DNA from: Naganishia liquefaciens
Lineage: Eukaryota > Basidiomycota > Tremellomycetes > Filobasidiales > Filobasidiaceae
NCBI GenBank assembly: GCA_013423385.1
Contig: BLZA01000057.1
Location: 187,533 to 251,532 of the forward strand
Reading direction: 5' to 3'
Length of the DNA stretch: 64,000 nucleotides
A program made the translations under genes and the position numbers. The notes below the pieces were generated by a model, which was not told the DNA's origin, did not search any database, and saw only the letters and a list, made by a program, of their open reading frames with translations. Shown one piece after another: positions 22,944 to 35,503 of the stretch. Every line of letters starts with the position of its first letter. Position 1 is the stretch's first letter.

Positions 22944-24290
22944 TCACGCCTCCTCCTCCTCCTGCCGCCGAATCTCCGCCTCGAGCCTCTCCCGCTCCAA
23001 TTGCCGCATCTTGAACAACGTCGAATTCTCATACTCCTCCGCCCCCGTCCGCGCCGCATCAGTCCGGGCCGCACGGGCATCCTGTTCTCGACGTTCCGCG
23101 GGCATGGGGAAAGAGCTCGCAAATGTTGATGCAAACGCCGCCGAGACTTTTGGCGCGGGACGTGTTGTCGGTGGCGGGGAAGCGGGTGGGTCCGCGGCGG
23201 CCGCGGCGGCGGAAGGTGGACGCTGCGTCTCGGCCCATGCGACCCACGGGGGCTCCTTGCCATCCTGAGTCGCCCATTTAACTCTTGTACCGTCCACGAG
23301 CGGTCTTGTCTTGCCCGTCGCGCCACCGGCATCCGCCGCATGATCCCGCCAACACGCCCAACAGCCCGTCCAATTGCTCTCCTTGAACTCGACAATCGCA
23401 CGTGGGCCCCGCTTGGGCTTTTTGTGTGCTTTTGCCGGATCCGCAGCAGGGGGTTCTTTGAGGATAATGTGATTGATGGGACCGTAGCGCGCCGTCAGCA
23501 CGGGTTCGAGCGTGGCGGACGAGGCGAGAAAGTTGTGCCCGGCCATGGTGGATTCACGGGGGAATTGAAGAGTCAGGGTGAGCTCAGCCGGGGTGATGGC
23601 GGGTCTTGTCGCCGATGCCGATGGTGCGGGTACGGGTGTCAACGCCGACGGGGGTTCGGCAACATGTGTGTCCTGCTGCGCGGCCTTTTGCATTGCCTCG
23701 CGCATCTTGCGCCCGGCTTGCTTGATAGCTTCTTCCTCTGTTTCCTGTGCCGCACGCTGCGTAGCATTCACCTTGGCGCGCTTTGCCTCTTCCTCTCTCG
23801 CCAACAAAGCCTGGCGAGACGCATACCCAATGTCATTTCAATTTCCTACAGCACGCAGAGGAGAACTCACATCGACGAGCCCACGTTTCTTCTTCTCCAT
23901 GACCGTATACTTTTCGCGCTTCCGTCGGTCCTCATCGAGCTTGTTGTTCACGTACGCGCGCTTGGACGGGTCCATGAGCATCCCGAGCGCGAGGGAGAGA
24001 ACGTGGAATTGCTGTGCGGCATTGGGATTGTCTGGGTTCTACGATCAAGGAATAAGAGGGCACAGCCCGGATATCAGTAGAGCTGGCGAGGAACGGGGAA
24101 GGGGATCAGCCACGGAGGGCCTAGCAGAAGGGGGAAACACGCAACGCGACAAACGTACCCTGTCCGGATGGCATTTCAGACTGAGCTTTCTGTACGTGCT
24201 CTTGATTTCGGACTCGGCGGCGTCGGTCTTGATGCCGAGGAGTGCGTACGGGTCGATGGCTGCTTCTTCGTCTGTGAGAATGGGTGGCAT
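22944..24290 (-). CDS. cwf23: spliceosomal J-domain/RRM protein, DNAJC17/Cwf23 family
   Basis: Three exons (24159..24290, 23871..24038, 22944..23810) give 388 residues. The J domain occupies about residues 13-85: DPYALLGIKTDAAESEIKST, then the HPD motif in LKCHPDR, then QQFHVLSLALGMLMDPSKR. A charged coiled-coil stretch follows (KREKYTVMEKKKRG, AREEEAKRAK). An RRM-like segment comes next (LTLQFPRES to RAIVEFKESNW). This order, J domain then helix then RRM, is that of DNAJC17/Cwf23; budding-yeast Cwc23 binds Ntr1 and helps disassemble the spliceosome. The C-terminus is Ala/Pro-rich and longer than in relatives. It is divergent from the GCFC gene and convergent with the ligase gene (295 bases between the stops). 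Confidence 0.88.
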
Positions 24291-24558
24291 GGTGGGTGTG
24301 AGGCGGATAGAAGAGAGGGGGAGTGCGCTGTTGAACGAGAAGGATCGATAAGGTCAAGAGAACGAGAAGAGGCGATCGACGCGGAAATTGTCGCAATAAC
24401 GCGCAGCCCAACAGCGATCGGCGCGGTAAATCATAAACGCGCATTCCTCCCTCGGCCATGTCAACTCGTCCGTCTCCCTCCTTCCCTCCTTCCCTCCTTC
24501 CCTCCTTCCCTCCTTCCCTCCTTCCCTCCCTCCCTCCCTCCGTCTTCCCCCCAACGCC
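24291..24558. promoter_or_regulatory. divergent promoter between Cwf23/DNAJC17 and GCFC genes
   Basis: 268 bases separate the two start codons. The half next to the GCFC gene is an almost pure polypyrimidine tract (CCTT/CCCT repeats, 24476..24541). Because both genes face outward, any element here can act on both. Confidence 0.6.
24476..24541. repeat. CCTT/CCCT tetranucleotide microsatellite
   Basis: About 66 bases of TCCCTCCT-type repeat, pure pyrimidine on the plus strand, ending some 18 bases before the GCFC start codon. It lies in the 5' UTR or core promoter. Confidence 0.92.
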
Positions 24559-27355
24559 ATGTCCTTCAAACAGCGAAAACCCCGCACAGCAGCCACTCGC
24601 CAACGGGACACGACAAGCGACGGCGACGGCGACGGCGACGATGATCTCGGGTCCGGGATCAGTCCCATGGCGGCCGCCCAAGCGCGCAAGAAGCGAGAGG
24701 GCAAGAAGAAGGTGGGCGGCGCGGCGGCGTTGAGTTTTGCAGACGAGGTAGGTCCCGGGAGGGCGGTGTCATGGGCTTAGGGGGAAGAGTATGACGCTGA
24801 CAGACAGGCATCAAGGGAGACGAAACACCAGCATTCGTTCCGAAAAAATCCACCCTCTCGCAATCCATCAGTCTCCAAAAACTCGCCCACAAGAATACAG
24901 CGCAGGATCTCCCGTCATCGGTGGGACTGACGAGTACACCGTCGTCCTCGACGACGTATAGCAATGACTACCTTGCGCAACTCAAGGCCGCCACCCCAAC
25001 GCGTGCCACCCTCGCACGTGAACCCGATGTGATTGTGCCCTACGACGATGACGATGATGGTCGCGCCGCATCCACGCTCGCAGACCTAGCACCCGCAATA
25101 CCCGACGAAGCCGCCATTGCGAGTGCCATCACCCGTCGTCGTCGTCTCGCGGCAGATCCATCATCTTTCACCGCTACCACCACCCAAGGCCCGCTCGGCT
25201 CGGACGCAGACTACGTCTCCCTCAACGCCGATACCTCTCGTTTGGCGGTATACGACCCCTCTTCCCAACCTCACCCAGAATCCCGCCTTCAACGGGAATC
25301 CGACAGCGAAGGATCCGGCGACGAGGCCCTGGCGGCGTTTACGGGCGCCCATGAGCGGATTCGGGTCGGTAAGCGTGGGAATGAGGAAGCGGCGCGAAGG
25401 ATGCGGAGGGAGATGAGGGATGCGTTGGGGGATGAGGAGGTGGGCGGTGGGGATGAGGATGAGGAGCGGTGGGAGGTTGAGCAGGTGCGGAGGGCAGGGA
25501 TCGGGGCGGCAGAAGAGCCAAAGGGGGACGCTGTGCGGGCATACACATCCGCAAACAGTGAGTCCGCGCGAGCGCGCGCGTCACTTTCCATTCCCTTATA
25601 ATCCACCTTTTTCTAATCCCTTTACAAGTCCCCGCCGTCCGCCCGCTTCCGACACCGACATCCGCCGCCGCACGCCTCACTACATCTCTCTCCTACCTCG
25701 TCGCTTCGCAATCGACCACTGTCGCCCAGCTCGCTGCCAATGAACGCGAGCGCGCGCGGCTCGAGGAGCAAGAGGCCGATGTTCGGCGCGAGGTCGAGCG
25801 CGTCGAGGCCAAGCGGGAGTGGATGCAAGGGTTTGTCGGATGGGTAGAGTTGTTGGGTGGGTTCTTGGAGGATAAGGTGCGTTTCCTCGAGGTTTTCTTT
25901 TCTTTTCGGCAATGCGTCGCGTTGCTAAGGGGAACCTTGGCTGCAGGTGCCCGTACTGGACAAGATCGAGGCGGATGGGAGACACCATTGGACGCAGAGG
26001 TGGGAAATGATTACACGGCGTCGAAGGGACGATGACGCGGATGACGTCGCGCTCTTCCTCGGTGTCGCCCCCGCCGCCGCCGATGCGGAACCCGAGGTGG
26101 ACGAACTCGGTCGCACGAGGCGCGACGACTCGGGACCGTACGCCAGCGTACGCAAGTACCGTCGTCAGGCACGCGCTACCCGACGTCAAGCACGAGCCCG
26201 TCCGGCCCCGGTCCATGACGCCGAGGAAGGGTACTCGACCGACTCATCCCTCGCGTCCGCTGACGCGGAAGACTACACCTCGGCGCAAGCCTCACTCCGG
26301 GACCGAGCAGCACAGCTCGACGCAGATGTCAAGGCCGAAGAATTTCTATATCCGGAACGCGGGATCGGGGCACGATTTGCGGCGTGGCGCGAGAGGGAGC
26401 CCGAGGAGTATGGGCAGGCGTTTGGCGGGCTCGGGTGTGTGCAAGGGTGGGAATATTGGGCGCGCAAGGAGATGGTCGGATGGGGGCCTTCCAGAGTGGG
26501 TACCGAAGCCCGCGGCCTCCTGCGCCCTGTGTTCTTGAAGGATTGGCTGACCGCTGCCTCGCCTGTATCAGTCTTCGCGCTCTGTGGATTCGTTCGAGTG
26601 GTTCCACGCCCTTCATGCGTATTCACACCCGCATCGTCCACGCGCAGCAGACGAGATGGCTACGTCGGATGACGACGAGGACGAGGAGCCGCCGTTGGCG
26701 CCCGAGGGGGATATGGCAGCTGCCATGGTGGCCTCGCTCGTTTCCCGGCTCGTCGAGCGTGCCGTCGCGGCGGGCGAATACGATATATATAGCCTGCCGC
26801 AGACGAGACGGCTGGGAGATCTGGTGGATCTGATATCGGGGTACACGGAAAAGGAGGGGCAAAAGTACAAGGTGCGTATCCGTGGATCCAATTGCGCCGT
26901 CCACTTGAATCAAGGGGTCAACTGACTTTTCTGCCAGGCCTTATTAAAGGCCGTACTTGGAGCATTCCTGCAAGAAGCCCAGTTATTGGTGACGCTCGTG
27001 ACATCCGCATCTCAGCCTGACGCCACGCCGCCGCCGGCATTTGACCCGGCCGCCCGTTCGGCTCTCTCAGCATTTACCCATCGCCGCTTGAAGCTGATCA
27101 AGAACATGCTCATCTGGCGGCGCTATGCTCCCAAGGAAATTCAGCAGTTGATTGGGATGGTGCTGAGCCAGGTGATCAGGCCATGCTTGACGAGGTGCTG
27201 GGATAGCGGCGGCAAGGAACTAGCCGACAAGGTGAGGTTTGCTCTGCAAGTTCGCTGTCGCGTGACCGTGCGCTGACCTCGTTTAGGTCATGCATGTTGT
27301 GCCTGAGAGCCTCATGACTGTCGATGTCGTTGCCTTTTTCAAGGCGGCCAAGTAA
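24559..27355 (+). CDS. GCFC-domain protein (GCFC2/PAXBP1 family)
   Basis: Seven exons (24559..24747, 24804..25557, 25629..25876, 25947..26495, 26572..26871, 26938..27231, 27287..27355) give 800 residues. The N-terminus is basic, then acidic and disordered. After an IPAVRPLPTP stretch comes a coiled coil (RERARLEEQEADVRREVERV), as in the family. The C-terminal half is the GCFC domain: VGWVELLGGFLEDK, a KEMVGWGPSR segment corresponding to the WNP region, SVDSFEWFHALHAY, and a helical end (HRRLKLIKNMLIWRRY, FFKAAK). Human GCFC2 and PAXBP1 are nuclear; GCFC2 acts with TFIP11 in the intron-lariat spliceosome. Intron phases are consistent throughout. It shares a promoter region with the DNAJC17-type gene and is convergent with MSH2. 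Confidence 0.85.
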
Positions 27356-27642
27356 GCGCACAAACGCGCATATCACCCCGAATCACTCTTGTACGGTCGC
27401 TTGGCACGATGACCCCCTGGGGTACATCAACTCCTCTGCGAGCCCCTCACCAGCGACCGAAACAACGATTCGAGGGTATATCGTTCTTGAAGCTCCTCAG
27501 AAAATCTGACCCGCTTTCTCGACTCTGCCGCGTTCTCGTTTTCCGGAGCGGCAGAGATGACAATGTGTAGAAAGATGTGGTTCGTTCCGCTGTCAGACAT
27601 GCATATAACATCTAGCATAGATCCTGTCGAGCATCTCCGAGT

Positions 27643-30600
27643 TTAAAAGTTTTCTAGCACCGTCTGGACCCAGGCATTGCCTTCCAGCTTGTCCTTGAAC
27701 TGCTCCACCACCTGTTGCAAAACTTTTTGCTTTTCCGCCACGACATCTCCATCCGACATCTTGGATTCTTGCTCTTCCTCCATTGCCTTCCACGCCTGGA
27801 AAAACTCTTGGATAATCTGCGTGCCCTCGTCGGTCTCTTGTTTGCTGATCTTGGCAAAGACGTCCCCCGTCTCGGTCCCGTCTAGCGCACAAGACGGGTC
27901 AGCAGTGACAACGGTACCTCGCCTCCATGCTCACCTCCAAAGTCTTCCAACTCGTCTGCCTTGCGTTTTGCCAACTATCGGGAGCAAGCTCAGCATAGCG
28001 ATGCGCAGACTGTGCGCGGGCTTACCCGAACCACACTTTCAGGAAAGTTGGCAAGTTCCGCCACGTGAATACCGAAACTCTGATCACACACACCTGGCGC
28101 ATAGAGTCAGAGATCACGCACGAGTATAGCCTGGGAGCAACATACCCTCTTCAACCTTGTACAGCAGAGTGATGTCTCGTTCTTTCGTGTTCTCGGCCTT
28201 TTGCGTAACGTGAGCAACGACATGATAGTTTTTCACATGTGGTAACGTTTGCGAGAGTGTGGTAAGCTCATGGAAATGCGTTGCAAAAAGGCAGAAGCAG
28301 TGTATCGAAGTCGCGATGTGTCTACCGTAACAATTAGCTTGATCTAGCGGAGGTGCAGCAGTACTCACTCGCTGATGGCCCAGGCCAGCCCGAATCCATC
28401 GTACGTAGACGTTCCTCGTCCGAGCTAGAGCACGATCAGACAAGTAGTCTGCTTCAGAGCTGGTCTCAGCTTACCTCGTCAATGATCACCAAAGAGTCCT
28501 TTGTTGCAGTCTGTTGATCATCATGAGCTTAGATCACGCTGCGGGGCATAAGCACGCACTTTTAGAATCGCAGCAGTTTCCAGCATTTCGGCCATGAACG
28601 TGGATACGCCCTTCAACTGGCTGTCACCCGCACCGACACGCGCCAAAATTGAATCAAATACTGGAAGAGTCGCCTCCTCTGCCGGCACGAAACATCCAAC
28701 CTGCGCCATCAGAGCGATGACACCGACCTGTGAAACGATCTGAGAACGGGTTGTCGCGATGCCAGACTTTACTCACTTGCCGGATGTAGGTGCTTTTTCC
28801 GCCCATGTTTGGTCCCGTCAATATCTGGAACTCGCCGGCGCCTGAAAGATGATCAGCTGCGTGACGGCTCGTCCTATATCCGGCTCACCTTTCAGCATTA
28901 CGTGATCATTTGCTATAAAGGAAATATCGTCTTGAACCTCGAGGCATGGATGTCGAGCCTGTTTGACGACCAAGTCACCTGAGCCTGGCGAGAAGCAGTT
29001 CAGCAACTGCTGCTATGCTTGAGATTTTTCTGCCGACCTTTCTCGTTGACCTTTGGTTTCACATAGGGGATGGGTGCATTATCCGATACATGCGCAAAGC
29101 TATCGATGACTTGTCAGCCTCTAGCGCACTCTGTGCCGACTGGACCTACCTGACGATCACGTCGAGGGACGCCACGAGATTGTCCAAAGCCTCAAGGATC
29201 GGTGTATACGAAGCTGATTTCGCGGTGAATAAGTGTTCCATGCTGAGATGATCGCAACCTACCTGCTATGGCTACGACCTCTTTGACAAGACCTCTCTGC
29301 GTCTTTTCGTACAATTGGGTCAACTCGGTGTGTTCCTCGCTGAGTTTCTTGAGCTTTCGAGTGGTAAAGATTGTACCCGACTTTTGCGTCGCTAGGTCAA
29401 TGTAGCCCTTTCCCTTGATCTTGGTCACTTCCTGCGCAGCAGCCAAGATGTCAGATGCAGGGACCGGCGTGTTGCATCTGCACTTACAGCTTTGGTCACT
29501 CGTAGGGAATATCCGTAAACATGATGCTTTTCCAGATGCAGCTTCTTCTCCTTGTCGATACCAGTCGCATTGGCAACCGCATCATGCTCATCGTCCAGTC
29601 CGTCCATGACGCCTATAAGCTTGCCTTTAATCTCCTCCAACGTCGGGTCAAAGGCCGCTTGCAAGACGAAATTGTGATGCGCCAACTCGTCGAGGTCGAT
29701 GGTTTCCTCTACCATGTTGACGTACTGCTCCAGATTCTGGGAATGCTCCTATATCGAGTTGTCAGTGAAAGACCGCCAGCGGGATAATATGTGACTTGCC
29801 CGCAGCGGTGCGATAAAAGTTCGCTCGAGCAAGTCGATCTGCGCTTGGTCTTTGGGCTGAGCATTCTCCAAAAGCTGAATCATTTGCGGCAACTAGCGAG
29901 GAGCGATCAGCGGAAAGTCCAAGATCAGAGGCTCTCCTTACTTTAGACACCGCCTGATACACTCTCACGACATCTTCCAAAGAGGCGATTCCTCTGTTGA
30001 ACCGTTTTGTGAGTCGATTGAAATCCGGCATGGGCTTTAGACAATCCGCCTGCAGGGAGTCTCATGAGCAAGAGTCCGTTGCATGCTCAGTGATCGGCGA
30101 CAGACTTGTAGACTTCTTCTCGTGTTATGGTCCTCGACGAACGCCTCCACCATGTCTTGTCGTTTTTCTGTCGAGGGTATCAGCGTTTGACCTCACATCG
30201 GACATTGGAGTCACCTACCGATCTCGTGCAGATTGACTAAAGGCTGTTTCAACCACATGGCCAACAATCTCTGTCCCTGTGCCGTCTTGCAATGGTTCAG
30301 CAAGCCATACAAGCTCATATTTTTGTTGCCTCCCAGTTCTAGCGGATTCGGCATGAGGTTCAAGGCCTTGAGCGCAGACGCATCAAGCTTCATGTATTGC
30401 GAAAGGTCGTGGTGCAGTAATCTCCATTGGCCATGGTGCGGAGTAGCGTCGGCGAGGTCCAGGTAACTTATGATGGCTGACAACGAAGACATGGCAACTT
30501 TCAAGTCAAATTCGGCTGCAAAGTACGGTCTGTTAGCTGCGATTTCGCTTGTCAACAGTACGACTTACGCATGGCGAGCGGATTCAACGAGCTGTGTAGA

Positions 30601-31902
30601 AGTTTCTTCATGTCTTCCTGGACTCTGCTGGCGTTGAACATGCCTATATCGGTCATTTAGAGTCTGTGCTCGAGCGGGGGCAACGCATGCAACTGACCGC
30701 CTTGAACCTCGGTCATCACCACACCGCATCTCTCAATTACGCCAATCATCTTCAACAGATCATGCTCATCTTTGCCCTTGCCCTTTGACGGTTTCGGCAC
30801 TGACGCGGGCTCGCCATCAATCTCTATTGGTGCGGCTTTCTTACCCTTGCCGCTCGATGCTTCACGGCTGGTCTTGGTCTCCTGCGTCTCGGCAATTAAA
30901 CACTCCTTTATGCCCAACTGAATGACAAGACTCTGCAAGAAGGATCATTGAGTTATGACACACGAATCCGCAAGGCGGTCCCGCGTACCTCTAGATTACT
31001 AAACATCTCGTCGTCGAGGAATTCCGAGACTCCCAATTTGCGTGAGCTCGCATCCGCAAAGGCGACCCCAACGATCCGGGTCGTTCCGCCATTGGCGAGG
31101 ACGAGCTTGACGGCCATGACGAGCGGCGACGAGAGGTTATCGATATTGCTGAACAAGAGGTCCTCGAGCTGCTGGAGATTTCCCGGGGAAGCCTACAAGG
31201 TGCTTAAGCATATCCCCCGACTTCGCTTCAACGCTGCGCACGCACCTCCTTTCCAAGTTGCCACTTTGACGCATTTCTCTGCATCCCGCCCGCACTCTCC
31301 CAGATCTCGACACGCATCTGTCGACTCGTCAAGGCGTCCCTTAGGAAACCCTTTGCGAGCGCCATCGACAGCGTGAGACTTGGCAGTCCTTTACTGGTGA
31401 TACCGTTGACATTTGAAGTGGAAGAAGAAGCCTTGGATGCGCTACCGGCGCCGAGGTATTTGATGACATTGGTAGTCTTATAGACTTGCGATGCGATCAT
31501 GAGTGCATCTTGGCCGTGTGCGGAAAAGTAGTCCTAAGGAAATTTGAATCAGAGGCGGCAGAGTGACAAGCCTCAGAAAGGGCTTACTCCTCGATCGAAT
31601 AATCGTACGGTTCCAGGCAATCGCTGAAGTACCAGGATCAGCTTCCTCCATCCTGAAAGGCATTTCCAGTATGCATACCGATGGCATATTTTCGAAGAAT
31701 CGGCAAAATGAATTCTCTGCAGCGTTATCTGATCGAGGGATTATGATTGATGGCTAATCCATCGTTTCTCGAAGCGCTACTCACCTCCCATATCGAGGAC
31801 CGGCTTGGCCGACGACTGTGCGCCGTACATCTGGTGGAATCGGTCATGAGCATGCTTCACGACAAGGCCGACTAAATGCTAACTCACCAGGTTCGCCGAC
31901 AT
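27643..31902 (-). CDS. MSH2: DNA mismatch repair protein MSH2
   Basis: Twenty-five exons, all phases consistent, give 998 residues: 31888..31902, 31785..31830, 31679..31716, 31588..31623, 31246..31533, 30989..31192, 30698..30932, 30569..30643, 30219..30515, 30106..30167, 29942..30049, 29800..29892, 29488..29748, 29263..29431, 29150..29213, 29038..29099, 28889..28984, 28777..28841, 28560..28727, 28475..28510, 28369..28424, 28146..28321, 28026..28093, 27935..27974, 27643..27881. N-terminal [10 protein letters not shown] and [10 protein letters not shown] match MutS domain I; Walker A is GPNMGGKST (726-734); Walker B is VIIDELGRG (802-810); ATHFHEL follows, then [20 protein letters not shown]2 pairs with MSH6 or MSH3 to bind mismatches. 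The intron between exons 29800..29892 and 29488..29748 starts GCAAGT, a GC-AG intron. Length is close to yeast (964) and human (934) MSH2. Confidence 0.96.
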
Positions 31903-32239
31903 CTTGGAAATGTACCCAAGGGCTGTGGTGTATGGCTTTCGAGAGTGTCAAATGGAAGCTTCCTGTCTCCTTGGAGTTTGCTGGTGCCGTCCGTATCGTA
32001 TCGTGTCCTTGCGTTTGACTGAAGTCTGAGCAGGTCGAGTGTTCTGGCGACGTTCTGAAACCTGAAACGCGAGGAGAATCGGCGCGTCGCTTGCCCTTCA
32101 TGTGCCGTCCACTTTATCCGCTTCTTCTCGATCACATTGTAAACAACCGCTGCATTTTACAAGACGCACTCATGCTTGTCGCATTATTCTTGCGAGCTCG
32201 GTCATTCCCCACCGCGGACTACCGTACATCGCAGTCGAC
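31903..32239. promoter_or_regulatory. divergent promoter between MSH2 and MRH4-like genes
   Basis: 337 bases between two outward-facing start codons. It must contain both promoters and 5' UTRs. No named element could be assigned. Confidence 0.5.
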
Positions 32240-34104
32240 ATGCTTTCCGCTGCAAGATCGTGCCCTTGCTTCCTTCCGCGCTGCGCCTCAAGAGCCGCCA
32301 CGACGAGCAGAAGGGCCATACACTCGAGTGGCAGCCTACTCCGCGATGAACCCAAGCGACCGTCATTCGCGCGCAAGCCTGATGCAGGAAACGCAGCGTC
32401 TCGAGAGAGAGTATCTTTGAGGGGTGAAGATCGCGCCGTAAGGCCCGGTAAGCTTCTCCCAGCGCAGCGCAAGAGCATATTGCTCACATTGCAATTAGCA
32501 ACAGGCTCGCATCGGCAAGAACGCACGACATCCCGCAGACTTATAGACGAGCGGGAAATAGATACCCCTCGCTCGCCCCGTAGCGACAACAATTTTTCCG
32601 TAATGGAGTACTTGCAACAGCAACAAACTTCATCCCGGACTCAGGCTCCTAAAGAAGCCATCACTCGATATCCCTTCAATGAGTACTCGATACATCCGGG
32701 CCTGAAAGAAGGTATCGCCTCCTACTTCTCGACAACCCCTCACATGCCACTTCCCACTCCGATTCAAGCCCTCACACTTCAAAGTACCGTCGGATCCGCT
32801 CAAAAACCCCTGAACATCCGTCCTGGCCAAGCCGATCAACCCAAGCAATTGCTTCTCGGCTCATCCACTGGTTCTGGTAAAACCCTCGCCTACCTACTTC
32901 CCATGCTTCACTTTCTCAAGAAGACGGATCCTGGCTCTCGCGCATCCAATGCCGACTCCGCCGAAGCAGACCAGATAATACCGAGAGCAATCATCGCCTG
33001 TCCGACTCACGAACTCACGCGGCAATTGACGGGCGTTGCCAAGGCACTTTGCCATGGTGCCAAGCTAAGTGTGCGCGGGATGAGCGCGACTTCGAGTGGA
33101 ATGACGAGGTTCGGGCATGTAGATGTGTTGGTAGGAACGTCGAGGACGATTGCCAAGGGGCTGGAGAAGGAGTGGATTGCAAAGCAGAACGTCGAGTGGA
33201 TTGCCATCGATGAGACGGATGTTCTATTGGGTAGGTCTTGGGTTCTGAACTTGCGGCGACGGATCTAACAATTGCCAAAGGCCCTCAATTCCAGGAAGAG
33301 ACCCAGGGCATCATTGACGCCATCAAACAAAGACGAGAGGAGCTGTCGCTGCCAGTCCCGTCCGTCATCTTATCCACTGCCACCGTTCCACCTTCCCTGC
33401 TATCACACGTCAAGACACATTTGCCCGATATACAGAAAATCATGTCGCCAACCCTCCATCGTCTGCCGCAAAAGCTAAAAACCAACTTCGTCCCATGGTC
33501 GGGATCAGGTAACAAGCTCGCCGATGTCGCACACGAAGTCAAGCGCATGTTCGCTGCCGATGCGGCCGAGCGTCGAATGATCGAGGACACGCAAGGCCAG
33601 AGGCCGCCAAAGGCCAAGATGCTGATCTTCTGCAATGCGCCGTCCAAGGTCAAGGCGCTGCAGAAAGTGTTGACGGATAAGGGCGTGCCAAATCATGCGA
33701 TCAGTGGTGATGCGGAGGAACGTGTTCGAGGTAGCAATGGCGTGCTAGATCATTTCCTGCTCAAACCCGGCCGATCGGAACCCAGCTCTGCCACGACTGA
33801 TGACTCGACCAAACACCCACGGGTTCTGATCACCACCTCACTCCTGTCACGAGGTCTCGACTTTGCCCCGTCGGTCAAACACGTCCTCTTGATCGATGAG
33901 CCGCGAGATATCCTGGACTTTATGCATCGAGCAGGTCGAACGGGACGAGCGGGACAGCAGGGCACCGTGACGATCTTTGGCAGTGGTGCAAGTGGAAATT
34001 ATGGGCGGACAGCTGCACAGGCCGAGGGACTGAAGAGATGGAAAACGGGGACGAAGCTGGGCAAGGACTTGAAGCAGATCTCAAAACGGAAGGCGTTTGC
34101 TTAA
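32240..34104 (+). CDS. MRH4: mitochondrial DEAD-box RNA helicase, Mrh4-like
   Basis: Exons 32240..33230 and 33281..34104 give 604 residues. The first 30 residues (MLSAARSCPCFLPRCASRAA and on) are basic and free of acidic residues, as in a mitochondrial presequence. Helicase motifs: Q-motif-like PTPIQAL, motif I SSTGSGKT, Ia PTHELTRQL, motif II DETD instead of DEAD, motif III STAT, then RGLDF and motif VI HRAGRTGRAG. The arrangement fits Mrh4, needed for mitochondrial large-subunit assembly. A further in-frame 51-base segment (32448..32498) starts GTAAGC and ends TTAG, so it may be an intron; removing it gives 587 residues. The start is the first ATG in frame. Divergent from MSH2. Confidence 0.85.
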
Positions 34105-35503
34105 GCCACCTAGCATATATGTAATCACACAGACATCCCTTTTCCGTTAAATCAGTTTGGCGTTTAACACCATTATCAGCTCTTTCTTATTTCGACCATC
34201 TAGCGCGGAGATAACTCCTGCAGTCGCAAGCCTAGGAGTCCTCGAGGCGCGAGAAAGGGATCGAGCAGACACGACTGCCGACGGCAATGCAAGGGAGGTT
34301 GCGAAGGTCAGACAAGATACCTCGCGCCGTCCGCCGGGCTGACCAGCTGCCTCGACATGTACCTCGGACTGCCGCCGGCTTTGCCATTGTTCCGTCGACA
34401 TCTTCCTCCCTTTGTGTTGTCCTTTACCTCGATGGAAACACCGAAGAAAACCAATATGAAACGCGCTAAATTGAGGCGGAATCCCAGCAGACTTTACTCG
34501 GAAGTGGATGACTAGCTGGGTTATACACCTTCCTTTCCCTTTCTCGCGACTTCCCTGTCGATTGACCCGAGATGGGACAGCTGACTAGGCTGTACAAGGT
34601 GACTCTTTGCATCAGCCGCCGACCTCTGGCCTTGTCCGCCCCCGACAGAGGAGTTCAAAAAGCCGATTCCCTGCCTCACCTTGGTGGAGGTACCTGGCTC
34701 TGGATACCTGCAGTATACCTACCAGCTGTTCTCGAGGCGAAGGTCCAGAAATCCTTGCCGTCCCTCCTTTATCGTTTTCAGCCCTTGAACGCGGAAAAGG
34801 GAGTTATTGTCGGGCCCGAATGACATTTGCTCTGCCTTCCATGTTGGCAATCACCCGGCATGGTGAAAGCGCCGTGCCGTCCGATTTCCGTACCATGGAT
34901 CGCACGGTTTTTCTTCTCCCTATTGTATGAATGAGAAGTCCCGAGATATGGTGTCACTATCAATCTCGTTGAGCTGGTAGTGCTTGCCTTGTACGGCACC
35001 TTCGTTGATAAGGCAGTTCAGTCGACCAGCTGATATACTGTGCGGCTAATTATCGAAAAGGAGAAAGGGTCAACATCGTACGTAAAACATCCTTCAGGGG
35101 GACGGGAAACAGCTGAAGCGCTGAAAGCCAGTGTAAGATAAACCGCTCTCGGCCCATTCCCGTTTTCGGAAACCGTTATAATTGAATCCAAAACGCCTTC
35201 TTCTTCTCCGACTCGTGCAGCATCCCCTCTACCATCCAGTACCTGCTTTCGAAAGTTCGATTGACCGCTACGTGAGTTCCTTTCAGGTCGGCTATCAAGT
35301 GTCCCAACAAGCATGCAGGCTGATTACCGTTCAGTAAAGCTCGACTTGTAACACTGTCTTCTGGATCCCTTTCACGACAACGGCAAACCTATAAATTCCA
35401 TGGCTCCTCAGGTTCAGCGATCCAGCACTTTGCGATCGACTTCACCCTGCTCGCCACTTGAAATCCCCGCAAAGCTTGACAGCCAACTGCAACAATCCCT
35501 GAC
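34105..35503. other. intergenic region, no supported gene
   Basis: 1.4 kb between the Mrh4-like gene and the small Zn2Cys6 gene, both on the plus strand. An 84-codon open frame lies on the minus strand (34147..34401, starting MSTEQWQSRRQSE) and contains donor-like and CTGAC sites, so a small spliced gene is possible. No family is recognisable and it is not called. The right part should hold the promoter of the next gene. Confidence 0.4.

Noticed and set aside
32448-32498. An intron inside exon 1 of the Mrh4-like gene
   Set aside because: Signals are fair and the length is a multiple of three, so both forms stay in frame; kept as an alternative, not as the main model.
34147-34401. Small minus-strand gene starting MSTEQWQSRRQSE
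   Set aside because: It has donor-like and CTGAC sites, but no consistent spliced model or known family; left as an intergenic note.
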